Notes under the pieces: model-generated | Database searches by the model: none | What the model was told of the DNA's origin: nothing | Seen by the model: only the letters and a program-made list of their open reading frames with translations | Assembly: GCA_003485905.1 (NCBI GenBank) | Contig: DNHK01000017.1 | Location: 1-5,528, forward strand | DNA from: Gammaproteobacteria bacterium | GTDB taxonomy: Bacteria > Pseudomonadota > Gammaproteobacteria > Arenicellales > Arenicellaceae | Direction of reading: 5' to 3' | DNA: 5,528 nucleotides | Shown here: one piece after another, positions 1 to 5,339 of the stretch | How the letters are laid out: each line of letters starts with the position of its first letter | Position numbering within the stretch: position 1 is the first letter of the stretch | Translations under genes and position numbers: made by a program

Positions 1-576
1 CCAATTCCTACACGCGCCGAAGTGACCGACGTTGCGAACGCCATTTATGAAGAAGTTGATGCAGTGATGTTATCCGGTGAAACAACCGTCGGTAAATATC
101 CGGTGCGTTGCGTGGAGCAACTGGTAGAGATTGCAGAAATCACGGAAGCGATTCCCGGACTGTCTTTTAGCGACGACCTGATTTGTGACAATGATAAACA
201 ACATCTTGCTGTGACGGCTGTAAACCTAGCCGAATCACTGGGTGCCGCTGGCATTGTTGTCATCACACGTAGAGGTTACATGGCTGACTATGTCACCAAC
301 TGTCGTCCCAACAAGACCAGAATCTATGCTTTTACTAACGACTCCCAGACCCGAAGGCGTCTGATACTGAATAGGAACCTATCCGCTTTCAGAACTGCAT
401 TCAGTCGAGAGCCCGAAAAAACACTCCAAACCGCGTTTGACGTACTGCTAAACAGGGAAAACTTTTCAGCGGGCGATAAAGTTGTGGTGATCTCCGATGT
501 ATTGGAAGGTGTGGGCATCGAGGCGATTCAGATTCGCCATCTGTTACCGAAAGAGCCGGTCGTTGCAGAGGGATAA
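1..576 (+). CDS. pyk: Pyruvate kinase, C-terminal part (5' end outside window)
   Basis: Pyruvate kinase makes pyruvate and ATP from phosphoenolpyruvate and ADP in the cytosol, the last step of glycolysis. The reading frame is open from base 1 and stops with TAA at 574-576, so the window holds the final 191 residues of a protein that is usually about 470-490 long. The first residues, PIPTRAEVTDVANAI, followed by DAVMLSGET and GKYP, are the end of the catalytic barrel and are diagnostic of the family. The rest is the C-terminal allosteric domain: ITRRGYMADYV, CRPNKTRIYAF, then GDKVVVISDVLEG and a final IEAIQIRHL. Nothing looks broken. The ATG-like GTG at base 22 is an internal codon, not a start. 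The gene converges on the downstream dehydrogenase with a 31-base gap and no clear terminator. Identity is secure; the isozyme (PykA or PykF type) cannot be fixed from this part. Confidence 0.96.
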   Translation, partial: PIPTRAEVTDVANAIYEEVDAVMLSGETTVGKYPVRCVEQLVEIAEITEAIPGLSFSDDLICDNDKQHLAVTAVNLAESLGAAGIVVITRRGYMADYVTNCRPNKTRIYAFTNDSQTRRRLILNRNLSAFRTAFSREPEKTLQTAFDVLLNRENFSAGDKVVVISDVLEGVGIEAIQIRHLLPKEPVVAEG

Positions 577-607
577 CATCATACCCGTCATCATCTTGTA
601 TGCAGGG

Positions 608-1975
608 TTAGGCAAATATCTTGCCTGGATTAAGGATGTCCTTCGGGTCTAACGACTGTTTGAGCACCTTCATTAGGTTGATCTCGTCACTGTTTCTTGA
701 CCAACTCAAATACTCCTTTTTCTGCAGTCCAATACCATGTTCGGCCGAAACCGAACCTCCACGGGCAGGAAGACCGGCGTAGACCGTCTCATCAATCGCC
801 TTTTTTGCCTCAATCGATGAATCGCCGTTGCCAACGATAATATGCAGGTTACCGTCGCCAAGATGGCCAAAAATCATGCAGCTATGATCTGGCCATCGTT
901 CAGTTAATGACGCTTTCAGCTCCTCAACGTAGGATTCCATATGATTGAGTGACACACTGATATCGAACGCGAAAATAGGCGCATTCTGGGCCACCTGCCC
1001 TACGTCATCACGTATCGCCCACAAAGCATCTCTCTCGCCTTGGTTCTGAGCAATAACTGCATCAGCAATGAGTTCTTGTTCAAGCGCCTCGGTTAGGGCC
1101 GTCACAAATCTCTCCTGATCCGCGGTGATTGAACCACCCAACGCTTCCAGCAAAACGTAGTATTGATAGTTGTCGGGCAGTGGCGCTCTGCCTTCAGCAG
1201 GCGGTTGCGTGACTAGTTGGTAATAGTCCTGCCAGAGCACCTCGTAAGCGCTCAGGGTGCCACCAAGCGCTGAATCAATGTGATTTAGAAATTCTGTCAC
1301 CTTTGTGAAATCGTCGATTGCAAGCAAAGCCATTTCTTGGCTGACCGGCAATGGGCGCATTCTTAATACCAGCCTTGTTACGACCCCAAGCGTTCCCTCC
1401 GAGCCAACAAACAGCTGTTTTAAGTCGTACCCGGTGTTGTTTTTGAGAATTTTGTTCATAGAGGAAATGATCGTGCCATCAGCCAACACAACTTCCATGC
1501 CAAGAATTTGGTCGCGCATCATACCGTACCGAATCACGCGGTTACCTCCGGCATTCGTTGATGCATTACCGCCTATGGTCGCGGTTCCCCTTGCGCCGAG
1601 GTCAAGTGGAAATAACATGCCCGCCTCGTCAGCCTTTTCCTGAACTGTTTGTAAAGGTACGCCGGCTTGCACTGTCATCGTTCGGCTTTGAACATCAATG
1701 TCCTCGATTGCATTCATTCGTTCAAGGCTTAGAGCAAGTTCCTGGTGATTGGACTGGGTCGCATCTACCAAACCGGTCAGGCCACCGTGGGGCACGACGG
1801 GTTGATCCATCTCGTGGCAGATTGCCAGGATTTGGGCAACCTCTTCTGTAGATTTAGGTCGCACAAGCGCAATGGGTAAGTTTGAGCCAGGGAAAAGTCT
1901 CTCGCTTAAGGCATCGCCACTGATAAGCCCACCAGCACTAACAACTTTAGATAGCTTTTCCAATAAACCACGCAT
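608..1975 (-). CDS. FAD-binding 2-hydroxyacid dehydrogenase, GlcD/D2HGDH type
   Basis: This 455-residue flavoprotein of the VAO/PCMH fold probably oxidises a D-2-hydroxyacid to the 2-oxoacid and passes electrons to a flavoprotein or quinone carrier. The FAD domain has PHGGLTGLVDA (62-72), GARGTATIGGNASTNAGGNR (127-146), EVVLADGT (161-168) and NNTGYDLKQLFVGSEGTLG (179-197). The FAD-oxidase C-terminal domain has FDIS (337-340), the metal-ligand motif GHLGDGNLH (370-378), AEHGIG (411-416) and the closing LDPKDILNPGKIF. Length and motif order fit the family, and human D2HGDH is similar in the FAD domain. The Lys of the YKYD motif in human D2HGDH is Ala336 here (FAFD), and the usual Pro of the following SxP is Ser342, so D-2-hydroxyglutarate specificity is not assured; lactate or glycolate-like substrates are possible. 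The start is supported by GGAG six bases before the ATG. An EamA transporter lies upstream on the same strand. Confidence 0.93.
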   Translation of the reverse strand: MRGLLEKLSKVVSAGGLISGDALSERLFPGSNLPIALVRPKSTEEVAQILAICHEMDQPVVPHGGLTGLVDATQSNHQELALSLERMNAIEDIDVQSRTMTVQAGVPLQTVQEKADEAGMLFPLDLGARGTATIGGNASTNAGGNRVIRYGMMRDQILGMEVVLADGTIISSMNKILKNNTGYDLKQLFVGSEGTLGVVTRLVLRMRPLPVSQEMALLAIDDFTKVTEFLNHIDSALGGTLSAYEVLWQDYYQLVTQPPAEGRAPLPDNYQYYVLLEALGGSITADQERFVTALTEALEQELIADAVIAQNQGERDALWAIRDDVGQVAQNAPIFAFDISVSLNHMESYVEELKASLTERWPDHSCMIFGHLGDGNLHIIVGNGDSSIEAKKAIDETVYAGLPARGGSVSAEHGIGLQKKEYLSWSRNSDEINLMKVLKQSLDPKDILNPGKIFA

Positions 1976-2112
1976 AGGACTCTCCGCACTTCAATTTTCC
2001 AAAATACTATCACAGTCACGAAATCCTATCTGATCCCCCATTAATCGAGTAACGGTTCGCACACTTATAGATTGATCAGGTGAGTAATGCGATTTTTGCC
2101 TAGCGACACGAC

Positions 2113-2149
2113 TGGTCGTTATTTCCACGTCTTGGTGATCCAACGACCA
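2113..2149. repeat. 8-base perfect inverted repeat between the two minus-strand genes
   Basis: TGGTCGTT (2113-2120) is the exact reverse complement of AACGACCA (2142-2149), with a 21-base spacer. A smaller TTGG/CCAA hairpin (2132-2135 with 2140-2143) overlaps the right arm and would compete with the larger stem. It sits just after the stop of the transporter gene and before the dehydrogenase. Neither strand has a T-run after the stem, so it does not look like an intrinsic terminator. It could be mRNA structure or a regulator site, and chance is also possible. Confidence 0.35.
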
Positions 2150-2164
2150 TCAAAACTCAACGCT

Positions 2165-3112
2165 TTAGTCTCTCTGAGAGACACCGCGATATTGTTGGTA
2201 AAGCAACCCTCCGACAATCAACAACAGTCCAATATAGGTGGTAGAGTGAATACTCTCACCAAGGATCAAGTGTATTAGAACGAGAGAAATGAACGGGGAA
2301 ATAAACACCAGGTTGCTAACGCGGCTTGTGTTTTCAGCCATTTTGAGTGCTTTCGACCAGAGCAAGAAAGCGATGGCCATTTCCGCAACTCCTATGTAAA
2401 CCGCACCGATTAAATGGTTGGTTGAAGCCACGACGGGCGAAGAGAATATTAAGCAAGCGAAAAAAGACACGGGCAGAGCCACAACAAAATTTAGGCAAAC
2501 TGCGACTGAAGGCTCCCGCTCATCGCGGACGTTAATAATCCAGTAGGTCGCCCAAATAAATGTTGAGAGAATCGCAAGTAGAAGCCCTAATCCGGCGCCC
2601 TCTCCGTCCGAAAACATTGCCCCAGCTCCAAAATTGTGTAGCGAAGGCCATTGTCCCTGCATCGCGATAACAACGACGCCGGCGTAGCAAACAAACGCGG
2701 CAATAAAATCCGCCCGAGTAATCCGCTGCCCTAAAAAAAATATCGAAAGGAAAGTCAGCACGATAGCCCAAGTGTAGTTGATAGGCTGAGCCACCTGAGC
2801 AGGTAACCTGTCGTAGGCGGCAAACAGGACAAGGTAATACAAAACAGGATTGATGCAGCCGGAAATTAGCGTGACTTTCCAGTGGCTAAAAAATTGTTTG
2901 TCGAGCGTGTGGATAATGCCTCGGAACCAGGCTAAGCCAAGAAGAATGAGCGTCGCGAATAAAGTAGCGTAAAAAACCAGCTGGAAGATATCTAAGTGCT
3001 TGAGTGCGAGTTTGAATGCCACACCCACTGTTGACCAGAGCAACACTGTTGCCAGACCGTATAAGTAAGCTTGGTTTTTTCTAGAAATAATAAAACCTGT
3101 CAGGGAAGTCAT
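2165..3112 (-). CDS. EamA-domain (DMT superfamily) membrane transporter
   Basis: A 315-residue inner-membrane protein of the drug/metabolite transporter superfamily, whose members usually export amino acids, metabolites or drugs. About ten membrane helices can be read, near residues 16-37, 43-63, 78-98, 110-128, 135-152, 173-193, 203-224, 234-252, 264-284 and 291-307, which is the two-EamA-repeat (5+5) layout. Family-like features include LLWSTVGVAFK in helix 1, Ala-Gln-Pro-Ile before helix 4, a LGQRITRADF loop, and ISPFISLVLIHLILGESI in the second repeat (compare LGE). The start ATG leaves a 15-residue cytosolic N-terminus. The ribosome site is weak, only AGCGG just upstream, and this lies in a hairpin (see 3115-3141). 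The substrate cannot be told. The dehydrogenase follows 189 bases downstream on the same strand, so a shared transcript is possible but not shown. Confidence 0.9.
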   Translation of the reverse strand: MTSLTGFIISRKNQAYLYGLATVLLWSTVGVAFKLALKHLDIFQLVFYATLFATLILLGLAWFRGIIHTLDKQFFSHWKVTLISGCINPVLYYLVLFAAYDRLPAQVAQPINYTWAIVLTFLSIFFLGQRITRADFIAAFVCYAGVVVIAMQGQWPSLHNFGAGAMFSDGEGAGLGLLLAILSTFIWATYWIINVRDEREPSVAVCLNFVVALPVSFFACLIFSSPVVASTNHLIGAVYIGVAEMAIAFLLWSKALKMAENTSRVSNLVFISPFISLVLIHLILGESIHSTTYIGLLLIVGGLLYQQYRGVSQRD

Positions 3113-3114
3113 AA

Positions 3115-3141
3115 ACCGCTGCTCTGCGGCACTACAGCGGT
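3115..3141 (-). promoter_or_regulatory. Leader hairpin next to the transporter start codon
   Basis: ACCGCTG (3115-3121) and CAGCGGT (3135-3141) are perfect 7-base inverted repeats with a 13-base spacer. In the minus-strand transcript the second arm ends only two bases before the ATG at 3112, so the stem would contain the only possible ribosome-binding sequence (AGCGG). This could restrain translation. There is no sign of a named riboswitch. Confidence 0.35.
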
Positions 3142-3153
3142 AGCTCTTGATTC

Positions 3154-3181
3154 ATCATAAACGACATCTGCCTCAGTCCAA
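3154..3181 (-). promoter_or_regulatory. Possible sigma-70 promoter of the EamA transporter
   Basis: On the minus strand, TTGGAC (3181-3176) and TATGAT (3159-3154) are separated by 16 bases. The -10 matches the consensus at five of six positions, while the -35 is poor (TTG only). It lies about 42 bases upstream of the start codon, a sensible place, and would give a leader that includes the hairpin at 3115-3141. It is a candidate only. Confidence 0.35.
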
Positions 3182-3281
3182 GTTCGACTCTTGCGAAATC
3201 TATATTTCTCAGATTTTAGAAGTAGTGAAATCTCTCGTTAGGAAACTGACATGATCCCTAAACAGCCCATCGACACAGCCT

Positions 3282-3298
3282 GAATACCGTCGGTATTC
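3282..3298. promoter_or_regulatory. Perfect 17-base palindrome, candidate activator-binding site
   Basis: GAATACCG and CGGTATTC flank a single central T with no mismatch. Its centre is about 114 bases before the transcript start predicted from the sigma-54 element at 3378-3393. That is the usual range for the binding site of a sigma-54 enhancer-binding protein. PEP-CTERM genes in other bacteria are controlled by such a protein, PrsR, with the kinase PrsK, so PrsR is the natural suspect. Which protein binds is inference. It is a poor terminator candidate: there is no plus-strand gene before it, the loop is only about three bases and no real T-run follows. Confidence 0.5.
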
Positions 3299-3357
3299 TT
3301 TACAAGTTACACGATAACTCAATAACTGAGACCCATAAAATAAAATTTAACTTTTAT

Positions 3358-3370
3358 AATCAACTACTTA
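3358..3370 (+). promoter_or_regulatory. Candidate IHF-binding site
   Basis: AATCAACTACTTA matches the IHF consensus WATCAANNNNTTR at every fixed position. It is preceded by an A/T-rich tract (about 3335-3360), as strong IHF sites often are. It lies between the palindrome at 3282-3298 and the -24 element, where DNA bending would bring an upstream activator to sigma-54 polymerase. It is closer to the promoter (about -40) than typical IHF sites. The consensus is short, so chance is not excluded. Confidence 0.4.
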
Positions 3371-3377
3371 AATGAAA

Positions 3378-3393
3378 CGGCATGATACTTGCT
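3378..3393 (+). promoter_or_regulatory. Sigma-54 (RpoN) -24/-12 promoter of the PEP-CTERM gene
   Basis: CGGCATGATACTTGCT agrees with the sigma-54 consensus TGGCACG-N4-TTGCW at all but two fixed positions. The critical GG (3379-3380) and GC (3391-3392) have the exact required spacing of 12. The predicted transcript start is near 3404, giving a leader of about 90 bases before the ATG at 3493. Sigma-54 control is established for PEP-CTERM genes in several bacteria that carry PrsK/PrsR, which adds weight. The ATG at 3382 lies inside this element, so it cannot be the start of the protein if this promoter is used. Confidence 0.65.
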
Positions 3394-3492
3394 CCTTTAA
3401 TCGTGCTGCCTGAGCATGAGTATAGAGATACTAGTCTCAAGCATTTTAAAAATTTCGATAACAAATTTTATCAGCTGAAAAGAGAAACATTC

Positions 3493-4161
3493 ATGAAGAG
3501 CTCCTTACTTTATGCTTATAGCAAATATGCGACAAGCTGTTTTACTTTGATACTTGTTCTCATCGGTTCTGCGCAGGCGGCTCCGATTAACATCTTCAAC
3601 ACAGGCGTTGACGCTAATGGCGATGTGGTGACTGGGGGAACGGTCGGTGACGAGCACTACACGCTAATTTCAGATCCGAATGGCACAATCACGGGGATAA
3701 AGACTGCAACCGCAATCTCGGAAGGCTATCCAATCGGGCCTTGGCTTGGCGACAATTCACTTTCAAGCTGGATCGGACCTAACACAGACAATCTAGTTGG
3801 GCCCGGAGGAGTTTTTACTTATCAGACAACCTTTGATCTCAGCGGATTGGATCATACGACCGCTTCTATACTGGGCCGATGGGCTACTGATGATCAAGGC
3901 ATTGACATTCTTATTAACGGAATCTCAACAGGTATTACAAATGCGAACGGTTTCGGGGCATTTACAGATTTCACAATTAACAGCGGCTTCATCGCAGGCT
4001 TAAACACGCTGGATTTTCAGGTCACGAATGGCCATGGTCCTACTGGATTGCGGGTTGAGATCACTAATGCTAATGCAGTGGCTGTTGACGAACCTTATGC
4101 TCTTGCGTTGCTTGGTCTAGGCTTACTCGGTCTTGGCATCAATCGCCATAAGAAAACATAA
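3493..4161 (+). CDS. Secreted PEP-CTERM-type sorting-domain protein
   Basis: A 222-residue exported protein, probably processed by an exosortase and placed at the cell surface or in the extracellular matrix; molecular function unknown. Residues 1-29 are a signal peptide: basic start, hydrophobic core TLILVLIGS, and Ala-Gln-Ala before the likely cut ahead of Ala30. The mature part is Gly/Thr/Asn-rich and acidic. It includes FDLSGLDHTTASILGRWATDDQ (114-135) followed by DILINGIS and later LNTLDFQVTNG and GLRVEI, a beta-sandwich-like module that I recall from other PEP-CTERM proteins. The tail (about 198-222) is motif DEP, a hydrophobic LALLGLGLLGLG helix, then basic RHKK, the three-part sorting signal with Asp for the first Pro. 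I chose the ATG at 3493 over the one at 3382 because it begins the signal peptide and lies after the sigma-54 promoter; GAAAAGAGA upstream is a modest ribosome site. Confidence 0.88.
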   Translation: MKSSLLYAYSKYATSCFTLILVLIGSAQAAPINIFNTGVDANGDVVTGGTVGDEHYTLISDPNGTITGIKTATAISEGYPIGPWLGDNSLSSWIGPNTDNLVGPGGVFTYQTTFDLSGLDHTTASILGRWATDDQGIDILINGISTGITNANGFGAFTDFTINSGFIAGLNTLDFQVTNGHGPTGLRVEITNANAVAVDEPYALALLGLGLLGLGINRHKKT

Positions 4162-4182
4162 CTCATTGGAAAGTTACTTTTA

Positions 4183-4209
4183 GCGGCTCTCAAGGGAGCC
4201 GTTTCTATT
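4183..4209 (+). terminator. Probable intrinsic terminator of the PEP-CTERM gene
   Basis: CGGCTC (4184-4189) pairs with GAGCCG (4196-4201) around a 6-base loop, with a G-T and an A-T pair extending the base. TTTCTATT follows directly. It begins 22 bases after the stop codon. The stem is GC-rich, but the T-run is interrupted, so termination may be incomplete. Confidence 0.6.
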
Positions 4210-4213
4210 AAAG

Positions 4214-4811
4214 AGAGTATCGCACTGGAACTTATCATGCTGCTCTCAAGACATTGAAAATGGCAGGATAAATGTGTCGTTTGAAGAACGATTAATCCTT
4301 CCACTTTTTTATCTACACCATAGATTTTGCGCCGGTCAATTCAACTAGGGTTGTCATTTTAGGTGGTAATAAGTTTTAGTCTGAGCGTTGCTAAGTGACG
4401 TTGTCTGTCTCGTTGTTATCATTCTATCAGCATCTCCTATCAAGCCAACGATAAGCGGTCGCTGTCAAAAAATGTATTTTGCTACGTTTATGTGAGCGCG
4501 CTGTGAAAAATCGTAATTGTTCTCGGCCTTCAACCTTTTAGCCATGCCCATTCAAGAGTAGCTTTTGTGCTTATGAGTAAACTGAAAAGTTTGAAAACTA
4601 GCTCTCACTGCGATGCTAACTTCATATTTCTGAGTTACGCGTCAACCGCGCAAGATATAGTTCCGCGCTGCCGCTTTCCTTCAGCCGGCTTCGAGTGATC
4701 GAATAACGGCTTAAAAGGTTTGAAATAATATTTCTGCGGATACTAATCCTTCTTTTAGCCTGCGTTCAGTAAATAATACCCGTGAAAGCCGACTACATTG
4801 CGAATTAGAAA
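4214..4811. other. Gene-free stretch between the PEP-CTERM gene and tRNA-Leu
   Basis: About 600 bases with no convincing coding region on either strand; stops are frequent in all frames. The longest ATG frame I checked by eye (4573-4698, 41 codons) has no ribosome site. It contains a nested hairpin (4683-4711) and an imperfect inverted repeat: TTCAACCTTTTAGCC at 4529-4543, against the reverse complement of 4708-4724, differing by two single-base gaps. The stretch lies on the 3' side of the tRNA gene, where integrating elements often insert, but I see no copy of the tRNA end, no integrase and no transposase. Confidence 0.5.
4683..4711. repeat. Nested hairpin in the intergenic stretch
   Basis: An outer stem AGCCG/CGGCT (4683-4687 with 4707-4711) encloses an inner perfect stem TTCGA/TCGAA (4690-4694 with 4699-4703) with a GTGA loop. 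An internal loop (GC opposite TAA) separates them. No T-run follows on either strand, so it is not a standard terminator, although it lies about 100 bases downstream of tRNA-Leu in the minus direction and could shape that transcript's 3' end. It could also be part of an unannotated RNA. Confidence 0.35.
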
Positions 4812-4898
4812 TGGTGCCCGGGGCCGGGGTCGAACCGGCACCGCTCGAAAGCGACAAGATTTTAAGTCTTGCGTGTCTACCAATTTCACCACCCGGGC
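4812..4898 (-). tRNA. tRNA-Leu (anticodon UAA)
   Basis: The minus strand gives an 87-base class II tRNA. The acceptor stem GCCCGGG (4898-4892) pairs with CCCGGGC (4822-4816), followed by discriminator A and an encoded CCA (4814-4812). The anticodon stem CAAGA/TCTTG holds the loop CTTAAAA, with anticodon TAA at 4864-4862, reading UUA (and UUG by wobble). The long variable arm (CGCTTTCGAGCG) is as expected for leucine, and the T arm GCCGG-TTCGACC-CCGGC is intact. All stems pair, so the gene should be functional. It has its own promoter just upstream and looks monocistronic. Confidence 0.97.
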
Positions 4899-4918
4899 AA
4901 TAGAGATGGATCGTGAAA

Positions 4919-4954
4919 GGCGCGTAGTTTAACTACCTCGGGACGGTTGCTCAA
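4919..4954 (-). promoter_or_regulatory. Promoter of tRNA-Leu with GC-rich discriminator
   Basis: On the minus strand, TTGAGC (4954-4949) and TAAACT (4931-4926) are separated by exactly 17 bases, each matching the sigma-70 consensus at four of six positions. The next bases, ACGCGCC, are a GC-rich discriminator, the mark of stable-RNA promoters under stringent (ppGpp) control. Transcription would start near 4919, about 20 bases before the tRNA. A perfect palindrome GTAGTT-T-AACTAC (4924-4936) overlaps the -10 box. Confidence 0.6.
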
Positions 4955-5047
4955 TCGCTGAAGGCAAATCTTTCAGGATTATTGGGCCTATCCCCTGCTT
5001 TTGATGGTCGATGAGGCTATCTATGCTTGCGAAAGTGAGCCTGAGTC

Positions 5048-5308
5048 TTAACGTCCTTGTTGAATAATTTGATAAAATCGGCGAGGCCTCATCAGTTCCC
5101 GCTGTTGGTGAAAGCGCAAATTCGTGGGCTTTGTGTCCCGGAGGTCATGTGATGCAGACTGAATTAGTGCCAGTCTACTTAGCGAGATTAAGACACTAAC
5201 CGGCCTCATTGACTTTCTACTTCTAGTCGCCGGCATAGAATTCAGCTTCAATCGTAGACATTGGTGAACGGTCTCTCCATAATCTAGTTGTGGCACATGC
5301 AGTGTCAT
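5048..5308 (-). CDS. Doubtful 86-residue hypothetical ORF
   Basis: An open frame of 86 residues, beginning MTLHVPQLDYGETVHQ and basic in its second half (many Arg, Lys and His). I recognise no family. The start is the ATG at 5308, preceded by AGGAGG (5317-5312), a perfect ribosome-binding core although only three bases away. No membrane segment or signal peptide is evident, and the composition from about residue 27 on (RSRKSMRPV, RPRRFYQ) looks like chance translation. It could be a real small protein, or the intact first part of a decayed gene. It is divergent from the TetR-type gene with 31 bases between starts, the arrangement common for a repressor and its target. Confidence 0.3.
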   Translation of the reverse strand: MTLHVPQLDYGETVHQCLRLKLNSMPATRSRKSMRPVSVLISLSRLALIQSASHDLRDTKPTNLRFHQQRELMRPRRFYQIIQQGR

Positions 5309-5339
5309 AATCCTCCTCAAATCCGGTTGCAGCTGATAC

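Noticed and set aside
610..626. AGGCAA/TTGCCT hairpin at the convergent pyk/dehydrogenase junction, as a shared terminator
   Set aside because: The stem is only six bases with low stability, no T-run follows on either strand, and it overlaps dehydrogenase codons.
1305..1851. Plus-strand frames of 97-112 residues inside the dehydrogenase gene
   Set aside because: They lie antisense to a well-conserved gene and their sequences reflect its complement.
2168..2182. Perfect palindrome GTCTCTC-T-GAGAGAC at the 3' end of the transporter gene
   Set aside because: It is wholly coding (the last five residues VSQRD), has a one-base centre and no T-run. It is noted as possible mRNA structure but not supported as a terminator or operator.
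3355..3360. TATAAT hexamer upstream of the PEP-CTERM gene, as a sigma-70 promoter
   Set aside because: The -10 is perfect, but there is no recognisable -35 at 16-18 bases upstream, and the region is A/T-rich so such hexamers arise by chance. It could still be a second weak promoter.
4095..4304. Minus-strand 69-residue frame over the end of the PEP-CTERM gene
   Set aside because: It overlaps the conserved sorting tail and the terminator on the other strand and has no family resemblance, so it is a shadow frame.
4573..4698. 41-codon ORF starting MSKLKSLKTSSH
   Set aside because: There is no ribosome-binding site at a proper distance, no recognisable family, and the composition looks random.
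4812..4898. tRNA-Leu as the attachment site of an integrated element
   Set aside because: There is no duplicate of the tRNA 3' end and no integrase in the window, so there is no evidence for integration.
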